DNA of 64,000 bases from Chaetoderma sp. LZ-2023a. Its lineage: Eukaryota; Mollusca; Caudofoveata; Chaetodermatida; Chaetodermatidae. Of this stretch, positions 34,257-46,200 are shown one piece after another (the first letter of the stretch is position 1; each line of letters opens with the position of its first letter). Location of the stretch: contig CM067370.1 of NCBI GenBank assembly GCA_034401795.1, positions 56,875,717 to 56,939,716 of the forward strand, read 5' to 3'. A program made the position numbers and the translations under genes. The notes below the pieces were generated by a model. That model had not been told where the DNA came from, ran no database searches, and saw nothing but the letters and a program-made list of their open reading frames with translations.

Positions 34257-37200
34257 TAAACCAAAAAAGTTTAGCAACACTGAGAATATTACTGTATAAA
34301 TGTTATTTAACAAAAACAATAAATTGATTCAAATATATTATTTAATTGATAGGTCATTTTCCAATTTGAACAAGTGTCTCTTGTTACTGTAATGCTAGCA
34401 TCGCGCCTTTAACACGGCATCATTCAACGGAAGGGTCCAATTTAAATAATGACACTACGCTGTCAATACCGGTTGTGACCTCCGCACGCATTAACCACCG
34501 CCGTACATCGCTTTCTCATGCTTCGAATTAAGCACCTGATGTCATGAAGAGGAATCGCATCCCATTCCTGGAGCAGTGCAGCTTCCAGCTCCCGCACGTT
34601 GTAAAGATGTGGATGGTTCTCACGCACCATACGGCCAAGAATGTCCCACATGTGTTTGATAGGAGACAGGTCCGGTGATCGCGCTGGCCAGTCCAACACC
34701 GGAATGTTGTTAGCCTCAAGAAAATCACTGGTGACCCTAGCTGAATGAGGACAGGCGTTGTCTTGCTGGAACATAGCATGATGCTGCATAAAAGGGATTA
34801 CAACAGGGGTGACAACTTCTTCACAGTAACGTTGAGCCGTTAAATTTCCGAGAATCACAATAAGATTCGCTTTGCCATTTTCATGGATTCCAGCCCACAC
34901 CATGACACTGCCGCCACCGAATCTGTCGTGCTGAATGATGTTGGCTGCATCATACCGTTCTCCTAAACGTCGCCAAACCCGTTGCCTACCATCCCCCACA
35001 TCCACACAAAACCTCGACTCATCACTGAACAAAACGTGGCTCCATTGTTGAGCACGCCATCGCTGATGAGTTCTTGCCCATGCAAACCGATTCTCAATGT
35101 GACGCTCTGTAAGCGGAACAGCAACAAGTGGACGACGGGCATGCAGTCCAGCATCATGGAGTCTGTTTCGCGCAGTTTGTGCATGCACTGTAGTGCCGGT
35201 AGCGGTGTGCAAATTACGGGACAGCCGCAGCGCAGTCTCAAACCATTGATGTCGTGATGATGTCACTAAGTAGCGGTCTTCTCGTGGTGTTGTTGCTCTC
35301 GGTCTGCCAGATCGTGGTCGGTCATTAACATGTCCAGTTTCCTGCTCACATTGGCGGAGACGGGAAATGGTTGAGGCGTGAACATTAAAATGTCGAGCAA
35401 CAGCGCGAACGCTCTGCCCAGCAGCGATCTTCCCATTGCTTCATGGCGCTGATTTTCGGGTAGCCCGGGGCGGTGGCCCATGTTCGGTAGGGTAAACTTT
35501 TAAGCATTTTCTGTTAACGTTCGTTATCTGCTTTTGCAATATGGTCAATTTTTGCCTTCGCTACCCACCAATGTGGGCCAGTGCATGAAAAATGCATTTT
35601 CACATGCAGTAAGCGTGCGGCCGAGAAATGTAAGACATTAAATTGACGAAACATGCCTGCAAATTTGGTTATAAATGGACGCATAGTTTTAATACAACAA
35701 ACCAAACTTCACTGTTGCTAAACTTTTTTTGGCTCAGTATATATCTATATGTCTGCGGCTCTCTTACGACAATCTATAACTTTCTTCTTAGCAGTGACAT
35801 CACATTTACTAAAATAAGAATGATAATGCAGATTACTGGGCCAATATTGGCCTAATAACCTGCATTATCAGGGAAGTGGGCCCCAAATTAAAACCAATGA
35901 ATTATCATATTTTACCCATTTGACCTGAAATCCCAGAATTCCACTTTTACAGTCATTATATACGTATGATGTTGAATATTTTGAAAGCAATTTGACTGGA
36001 AGCTGGCTTTCAGTCAAATTAGTTTCAAAATATTCAACAAAATTTTGACACATTCGTAACAAATTTATTATTTTCTCTTGTCGGCTTAAAGGGCTAATTC
36101 AATAGTAGAAGTACTCCATTGTTAGAGATGTTCCCACCCTGTATTATATAATATGTTTGATTTCTGCGCTAAAGTCTGAGGGCGGTGTATGACCATAACA
36201 CCCGCTGTCGGGTCATAGGGACTAACAGTACATGTATATAGTATATTATTGACTATATATTGTGCAGTATATTTTTTATCAAATATCACTCATGGTGGCG
36301 TTGCAAACGTGGAATCAGACACTGATCGTAATGGTGAGACAGCCAATACGTTGGACAGTGAATCTTGTGATGATGACATGTTTGACGATGCGGAAGCCAC
36401 CACTACTGGAAACACTTGAAGATGAATTTGAAGCTAGTACAGTACAGAGTGAGTGAACTGCTCCAGTCAGTGACAAAGAGTTTGCCTTTATGTTTGGGCT
36501 ATTTTGGTGCATTCACCATGATCATTTGTACCATTTTCATTTAATTAACTGTTAAAGTTTGTTCTATTGAACAATTAGCTCTAACTATCAGATATAAGAA
36601 TAACACACCCAGAGTTAGCAGATAGTCGCTGTTATAACAATTGTACATCTTAGCAATTGACCCTTTAACACTCTAGCTGGTTAAAACATGTTCTGTAGTG
36701 GCCTTGAGAAATGTCCATATGCAGAACAAGAGAATTATTCTTTTGAAAAATGACCACTGGAATGAGTATCTCCATAACTGAGCCACTGGTCAATTTTCAC
36801 AAATTTATTTCCCTTGCTCTGCAAATGGATATTATCTATAGGAAAATTTAAATTTTCTTAAACCAATTTTAGGATTAAAGGTCCAAGACATATGAAAACG
36901 TTACTATGGCTCAGTGAGTGGTCAAAACCGGCATCTGAAATCAAGTTGTCTTGAGAAATGACCATTTGCAGGCCAAGAGAAGACGATTTAAAAAAAAATT
37001 TACGATTGGAATAACTGGCTTGATAACCAAGCTAGTCATTACAGTTCTAAATGTTAAAAAATTGCAAATGGCCATTTAATGGTCAAATCAGCCATAACCA
37101 GACTCTGCAGTGTTCCTGAGAAATGCCCTTTTGCTGACTAAGAGAATACTATTTTTGGAAATTTATCACTGGAATGACTGGCTCCCAGAATACTCTTGGT

Positions 37201-40200
37201 CAGCAAATTGACACTTTATGAGACAATTGGAATTTTCTTGACCAAATTTAACCATTAAAGGGTTCAGCAGAAATTAACATTTTCTTGACAAATATTGGAC
37301 AGTAAAGGGTTGTAAAGCTGAAGCTAATACTTACCTTTAACTACCTTGTTCCATTGTTCACAGTGGTAACAAATTCTCAATCCTTGTTCCACTGAAGATC
37401 AAAGAAATCACCATACAACCTTTACCTACATACAGTAAATAAGTCAAACCCAGTCATTTTGGATTTGATTAAATTGTTTATTCATTCACTTAAAAGTTTT
37501 ATGTCATTGTTATTGAATGCTGCTATATTGATATAATGCAGTTTTCTCAAACAATCACCAACACACACAGTGGCGCAAACCACCACTGATTACCAGCATG
37601 AGCAATATTATATAGGACCAAGATAGTTTACTTTACTGCTGATTTTGAGACTTGTATTGTTATCGATGATCAATAACAATACAAGTCCAGTCTCTAGAAC
37701 AACAGTAAACTATCTTGGTCCTATATAATATTGCCCATGCTGGTCATCAGTGGTGGTTTATGGTTATGCTACTGTCTGTCTGTGTTGTGTTGATAAATGA
37801 TGTTGTGCAGTGCTGGTTTTTACTGTAGTTTCTTCTGCTCGTCACAGGTCATATATTACTGAAAGTCATCTTTCAAATTTTTGTCCTCCTACTGTTCCAG
37901 ATTTTGTACGTTTATTTTTGATACTTGTGTTTGTGGTCTGGCTATGTTTCAACAGTAGCTGAAATAGAAAGTGAAACAAATATGATTACACAGGGAGTTA
38001 TAAGTATTACATAATGGACCTTTCCATTTTATCCATCAATCATATGACGTCATAATCAACCACATGATGCATAAGGATTACAACATAATGAATGCCATAG
38101 ATAAGTTCGTCAATCGTCACAGACACTTAATTGATGACAAACTATATGCATACTATTTAACCCTTTAATGGTCAAATTTGTTCAAGAAGATTTTAATATC
38201 CGTTTATTGAATGGCCAATTAGAGGCCAAGAGAATACAATTTGAAAATTTATGACAGGAATTACTGAGCCAGTCTTTCGTGGTGAATTTTCAAAAATTCT
38301 ATCCTCTTGGCCTGTAAATGGACTTTCCACAAGGCCATAACAGAGGCCAGTTTTGGTCGGCATGCACATTAAAGGGTTAATAAAAATGATGTTGAATATT
38401 TTAAAACTAATTTGACTTGGAGCTGTTGCTGTCATATCAACAGCTTACATGTAGTTTTCTTGAAATTGAGATTCAGAGAGTGCAGAGATCAATCGCAACG
38501 CAGGCAAAGCATGGGTGAAGCCTAGCTAGAGATGGGCAGGGCATAGCTAAAACTGGATTCCTCCATTGGGCAAAACTAAGCAAGACTGAGCGGTGGTAGT
38601 GAACACCTGACCCAGCACTGCAACAGTAGCATGACAAAATAGCATTCTATCTGTGTTGGTACAAGTACATTATGTAATAAATTATTAAAAAGTGTACCGA
38701 CACAAATATTGATAGAATGCTACTTTGACATGATACTGGTGCAGTGCCCAGTCAGGTGTTTACTACTAGCACTCAGTCTCACGCTACAATAATAAATTAG
38801 CTCCTATAATCTCACTGTCTGATAGTCCGGGAGCCAATTTTCAAAAGGGGTCTAGAAGAATGGTTTCGTAGCACACCCAGTATTCAGAAGGTTTGTCTCT
38901 ATATTATGCTAGACCGATGTCTTGGGTATATTCTGAGCCGTGTTGTACAAGAAAATTGTGGTATCACTAACCCGTGAGAAGCCCATTTACAATAGGTGTT
39001 GAATGTAGCTCTCAAACAATTTTCACAATGGTAAATTTTTCACAAATTTAAGCGCATGTTATATCAATACAATCTTAACCAAAATGGAAAGGAGTGATCG
39101 TATATCGCAGATTTATACATAATCAACCTCGTTTAAGACACCCGTATGTTGCTTTGTACATATTGGGGCAGTTAGGTCTTCTTGTGACTAGCAATACCTT
39201 AGCTACAACAATGCCCATGTTTTCTACATTTTTCATAATTAAACTTTTAACTGACATGCAGTGCATGTCTACACAAGCTGGCAGGACATATTTATCACGT
39301 GAGCAAATGAGAGAATGTTACTCATCTGTGTCAGAGTCATCTTCGACAATTGTATGCTGAACATTGTCACACATTTCACCTCCCATACAAAGGCATGCTT
39401 CAGTGCAGAGTAGATTGTTAGCCTTGCATTGACAGAGATCTGTTCTTTTGCAGGCAGACTTTTGACATCTACATGATGTGAGTTCAATTAATCCAAATGG
39501 AGCAGGATCCTTTGACATTAGAACAGGCTTGAGTAGACCATCCACTATACTCCAGCCATGTCCATTTGGAGATGGAAGATTCTGAACAGCTTGCAATGAA
39601 CGTCTCCAAACAAGAGCTTGAAAATTGGCCCTTTCGGTGTGATGCTTTAGACTATTCGATGTAGGTGGAAGATTTTCATTTCTTTGTCTCTTTTGACAAG
39701 AGCCAATAACGGGTTTCATCAGCTGTCTTTCCCACATCCCTGGTGGTATACAACTCACAGACAAATTTCTCACATAGAATTGCAGTATTCGGTGATAAGT
39801 CAACATGTTCGCCAAGTTGGGCTAAGCTAAGCTGATGACATTCAGATGACAGCGACTCCAAATAATGCACTAGTGCTATCACAACCTGTAAGAGAATGAA
39901 ACCCAGGCAAAGACAGACAGATAGCTGGGCCCAGTACTTGAGCAACTGTATGTATTGGTATGTATCGCAATTTGTCCTTTGTGCCCGTACGGAACCATAG
40001 TTCAGAACAGTGAAGCGAATGATACGTATATATACTAAGTACTGCCACGTCTGTATCAGGAGACTGTATAACAACACGCATGTGGTCTTTTGAAGCGTGT
40101 AGCGCGTGCAACATCATACGCGTATCTGCTTCCTCGTGATCTGATCGAAGTTCTTCCAAATACGACAAATTATTCACTGAAATGACAACAACATCCATTC

Positions 40201-43200
40201 CATCGTTAAAGCCACCAGCAAGAATGACGCAATTGTCGGCAGATAGCATATTTGGACCAGTATCACGCCACCGCTTGCTGAGAAATGCAACCAGGTTACT
40301 TTTGTTGCTTGGATTGCTGATGTACTTGGCCCATTGCTTTGGAACGGGAGTATTTTCTCCAGCAATCTTTACTTCCAATGCTGTTGATGACCCCCGTTTT
40401 AGCCGCTCTTCCGCTTTGAGAGATTCCAGTCTATCATATCTGTCAAAAACTATATCTACTCTGTTGCAGTCTTCTTGATTCAGTGGAACTGTAAAGATGT
40501 GCCAGTATTTATCAGCCAATTCTCCAAATGTAGACGTACCTCCAGTTTTAACCATTTGCACAATTGCCATGCCATCTACTACATAAGCTGTTGCGCCTGT
40601 CTTGTCAACAGGTGGAAGCCGTCCATCAACATTTACTTCCTTTTCTAGTTCACTTAACAAAACACTTTTCACATTCTTTCTTAGAGTCCCATCCGTATGT
40701 GACAATGATAGTGGAATAGCAGACAGTTCATACGTCATCACTAGTTTTAAATCAACATCTCTGGACCTTGCGGCAATAATTAATCGACCAAATAGTTCGC
40801 GGTCAGATCTCACATTGTGGATTTTTTCATCATTTGTTTTGAGTTTTTTCTTCTGTGCTAGGCTGGCAAATGTTTTAAGTTTTAAGTGTGGCAACGTGTC
40901 CCAAAAGCTTCTCGTGTTAGTGTCCAGCCGCTCCTGAACAGAATTTTCCATAATCTCCTTACCAATGTCACAGGCGGAAACAAGTCTCTTGGCGATTTCA
41001 CTAGGCAATACCACGCCAGTTGCATTACAAGCGGAAGACACTCGCTGTCGTCGTTTTCCGCAATATTAAAGGGATTGGTCATTATATCTGATAAGAACAT
41101 CGAAAGTATCTTCTGCACATCGGTTTCATCCCAGTTCATTCGATTAGTCCCCATTTCCTTATGTACTCCAAACATGTGACTATATTGTAACCCACACATT
41201 TGCTTTGTGACTGTTGTTATGGCTGCCCTCTCGTGGCTAGTTAAAAACCACCTCTCCAGAGCTCCTGGCTTTTGTGTTATTCCAATAATACCACCTCGCT
41301 TTTTGGAATCCAAATTAATCGATTGCTCTAAGGCCATATCTGTCCACACTTGATTGAATGGATGGTCTGAGCGACTTACGGAATGATTTCCATTCAAGAA
41401 TTGTTCATGTACATGGGGATGTGTACTTGGAAGCATCTTCATGTCCGCAAGATATATTGGCAGCCATCTTGCATAATTGGTTCTGTCCATGCTGTAGAAA
41501 TATGGCGACATAGCAGCAGTAGCAGATAGGTGTGCCTGCCAATCTCCAGTTCTCTCAGCTCTTATGAATCCAAGCAGAAGCTCTACCATATGAATATATG
41601 AGTTCCAAAATGCGAAAAGGTGTGATTTCGAGCGTGACTCAACTTTAAAGGATTTGAACAGCTGTTGCAATTTATTCACGTACATACACACCTCTTTGAA
41701 ATTTTCTTGCAGTGCGTCTAAGTCGTCAATGCTGCTTCGGCACATCTTAATTTTCTCATCCAGACTCTCCAATTCTGTTGGAGTAATGTGGTCTTCATGT
41801 TGTCCATTTTGTTGAACCCATTTGGAAAAAGACTGCCATTGTAATCGCAGCAGCGCTTCCATAACCAATTTGTGAGCCCTCACTCCTCGATTATATGACT
41901 TCCCTTTAAGTAGAGCAGCAGCCGTGCTGCTACCATATGTGTTGGCCTCTATGAGGAGATCTTCTAAGCCAGAGTCATCAAACATCTTTCCAATAACAGC
42001 TAAGTAGTTTAGCGCAATGTGGAATCCCCCCAGTCTGATCACAGTGTCACTAAACTCTTCTTTATATCGCCACTGTATCTCCTTTGCCTTGACGTATATG
42101 CATGCAAAATGTATGTTGGATATATGTTAGGTCGATATGTCTAAATATCATATATGGTGAATCTAATACGATATTACTTTGAGTTATGACACGATCATGC
42201 TTATATCGTTGTGCACTGTGGATACAGCCAAAGCCTAGACCCCCTATGTAAAGAAATCAGGATAACTAATTAGTGCTACCACAATTTGTTTGTACAACAG
42301 GGCTTAAAATGTGTGGGACATGTCCCCCAAGCCACAGCAAGTGTCAGACCTTCCGAATACTGGGTGTGCTACGTCACAATTCTGACCTAGCTTTAGCTCC
42401 TGGACTATGCGTACAGTGTATATTGCTCAGTGATATTCACTAGACCACCACATACCTCACCGATAATATTTGTTAGAATAAACCAGCACGATTATCTGAT
42501 AATCGTGCTGTTTTATTCATTCATTTTTCTGGGTGACATGCATGGTGGTAGAGTGGTACCTAATAATCATGCTGGTTGATTCATTAATTTTTCTGAGTGA
42601 CATGCATGGTGGTTACAACTCAGGTGATGTGAGGTTTGAAAAAAAATACTATGGAAAATTACTCAAAAATATCTAAATTTCATAGACAACAAAACACCCC
42701 TTCGGACTATTATTACCTGCAAATGCCTCAGCTGCTCTCGGAGAGCATCTAGACTTCAAAGTTTTCCGGTGGAGGGTTGGGTGAGTCGACCACTCGCTTT
42801 GGTATTTCCAGGTGAGTGACCGCTGAGGACAGTGAATCACACATTTCAGGAGAGTGATTCATAGTCCTTCAGTATATAAAAGTGAAAGACTGACTCAAGT
42901 CAGACCGCCAATGACCGATAGGAAAATATCCATTTGCAGAACAAGAGATTATTTTTGAAAATTTATGACTGGAATGACTGGCTCTGTTATCGAGACAGTC
43001 ATTCCAGTGGTAAATTTTCAAAAATAGCCTTCTTGGTCTGCAAATAGATGTTTCTCAACACCACTGCAGAAGCCATTTTTGGATGATATGAGCAGGGTTC
43101 TGCCGATCTGGTTGCTTAGTGGGGTCAACTGGCCCATTTCCTCAAGAAATCATGGGTCATTTTGACAAATGTTGGATCAAGTACATACATGGAAGATATC

Positions 43201-46200
43201 TATGGCCTAAAATCCAGTGGGCCAATGACCCATGTGTGAAGGTAATGCTTGGACATTGTGAATTTTAGAGTGCTAAATGGTGCAAGGGCCCTGCCTCGGC
43301 AAATCCCTGCATGAGTGTTAAAGGGTTAAGTATATGATGTCATAATGAATTACATCATATGTAGGCTGACGTAGCTAAATCTGTCAAACTTTTAAGAGTC
43401 AGTTGGACGAATTGTATGTCTTTACTATTACTGCAGAAGCCGTTTTTGGATGATATGAGCAGGGTTCTGCCGATCTGGTTGCTTAGTGGGGTCAACTGGC
43501 CCACTTCTTCAAGAAATCATGGGTCATTGTGACAAATGTTGGATCAAGTACATACATTGAAGATATCTATGGCCTAAAATCCAGTGGGCCAATGACCCAT
43601 GTGTGAAGGTAATGCTTGGACATTGTGAATTTTAGAGTGCTAAAATGTGCAAGGGCCCTGCCTCGGCAAAACCATGCATGAGTGTTAAAGGGTTAAGTAT
43701 ATGATGTCATAATGAATTACATCATATGTAGGCTGACGTAGCTAAATCTGTCAAACTTTTAAGAGTCAGTTGGACGAATTGTATGTCTTTACTATTTAGT
43801 AAACATTCTGTTGTATATTTAACAACAGACCCCAGTCAAATAATTTGAAATTAGTTTCAAAATATTCAACAGGTTAACTGTATCTATACTTACCATGAAG
43901 TTTGGAATTCAGGATTCAAAGTACTTATTGATCCCAACACACGGTCGCAAAGCATCGACGGAGACTACCTAGAGATGGCCAGGGCATAGCTAAAAGTGGA
44001 TCAATCTATTAGAAAATCTAAATTTCTGCTTTATCCTCTTGCCAATTCCAGTTTTTGCTATGTTTATCCCTTTCACCGACAAGTCCTGAAAACAATGTGG
44101 CATGGCGAATGATTCTGGTAGCCTAATTTCTCAATCCGAAAGAAACTGACATTTTAGCATGACTTTGAATTAATTACCTACCTACCTTTAAAATCTCGAG
44201 TCCTTTCTTTATCTCCATGTTTTGAAAAAATTAGGATACATTTGTCTCCGTCCATCCATCATGCTATCTCCTCCCAAACAGTTGGGTGGAATTCAGCCAA
44301 ATTTGGTATGTGGGCTATCCATATGATTGCGGATTGGCTGACAACATTTATTTTATGTAATCTGAGATTGGGGTCTTCCAGATTTATCTAAATTTCCCAT
44401 AATCCTGCCCACACTCTTGCACATCATTTGATGTGAATGCATTCAAGGCCCGTCTAGATAGATACTGGAGAGACCAACCATTAGTATATGACTATACACC
44501 GCCTACTGAAACCGGAACAGAAAGTGCACAATATTATGATGAAGAAGATCTGACCATTGAGGCATAAGCCTGCGGACCTAAGTAAACCTAAATATTTGAC
44601 ACCATCTCTATAGTTTTAAATTAAGCCAGATGAGCTACTACATTTAGATAGAAGGACTAGTGATTACTAGATTCTACTATAGCCCTTCAAATCTTCTTTG
44701 CAGACCAAGGGAAGACAATTTTTAAAATTTTACCACTGGAATGACTGGCTCAATTATCGAGCCAGTCATTCTACTGGTAAATTTCCAAAAATAGTCATCT
44801 TGCTCTGCAAATCGACATTTCTGAAGATCACAGCAGAGGAATTTTTTTACCACCTTGACTATTAAAGGGTTTACATGTCAAATTGTTACCATTGGGTTGG
44901 TCAGTTACAAGTTGTACTAGCCCTGGTCAATTTCTGCTAACCTCAAGCTCATGTTAATTTTAACCCGTGCTCTCACAGATCAGTTGCCCTTATGACATCC
45001 AGATTTTTCACAGCGATCCATCCCAGTCTCTGTGTAATGCAACTCCTCCGAAACCAGTGGATGGAATTCAAACAAATGTTGTAGGTTACTATGGAGTGCA
45101 AGAGGCCATTTTTATCTCAACTACGAAGTAAAACGAGCTATTGTAATACCCTGCACGTCGCCCGGCGGCGTCCAATTTGCGTTTAGCTCAACTTTTCTGT
45201 TTATATCTCATGTTTGGTTAATCATACTGGTCCCAAACCTGGACACATGCCTCCTTATAATGACACGACATCACACAATGATGTTCTGGCCAAAAGGTCA
45301 AAGTCACTGATACGCATGGCAACTATCTGCTGTCCGCCGTCCATCCATCAACTTAGATTTAAAAACATCACTCCACATTAACAGTTTGGTGGATTTCAAG
45401 CTAATTTGACTGGAAGGACCCTAATGCTTTCGGCTTCTGAACATGAACAGAATTTTGATTGGTCAATTTTTGTGTGAAAATCTTTGACTTTATGAAAAAT
45501 TTAGCAGAAATTGTCAAAACGCTACTTCTCATTAACCACTTGACAGATTGCAACCCTAGTCGGCTGGACATAAATTGCCAAAATGCATATTTTCCATAAC
45601 CGCTTGGTGGATTATATCCAAATTTGGCTCGGATTCTGTAGTAGTTGGCTCTAGAACTTCTATTCAGAATTTTGTGTGGTCATTTTTGGTGGCCAGGTGG
45701 ATTTTTTGAAAACCCCAGAACCATTTAAAACCGTACTCCTTAATTAGTGTCCCAATTTCAACGAAACTTGGGTGGAATGATCATATGGCTGTAGGCTTCA
45801 ACATATCAAACAAGAACAACAATCAATATTGAATATGAAGATCATAATGATTTTTATATTTCTTTTTTTCTGTATCTACACTTTTCGATCCTTATGGAAT
45901 GTGATTCAAACATTCAGTAGTTTTTCGCATGTGTTGACTATAGAAATAACTGACGAAATAAACTGAAATTATTCAAACAATTTATTTTATACATGTTTGT
46001 TGTAAAACGGTTTTATACCGAAACTTGAACATTATAAACTTTTGTTAACACTTATCCCTATTTATAATTCTGTGCTTAGCAACAACCGTCATCAGATGAG
46101 ATATTTTGACAGTTCGCCTCTATGTCCGCCTCATCTGAAAAGAAAAATAGGAAGTGGAAATTTGATAAGGGAACCTGCTGAATATTTTGAAAATAGTTTT

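Noticed and set aside
37341..37400. Exon-like minus segment with acceptor CTTCAG and donor G/GTAAGT reading [14 protein letters not shown]
   Set aside because: Phase 2 in and phase 1 out do not fit the phase-0 junction between the MASTL exons on either side, and the length would break the frame.
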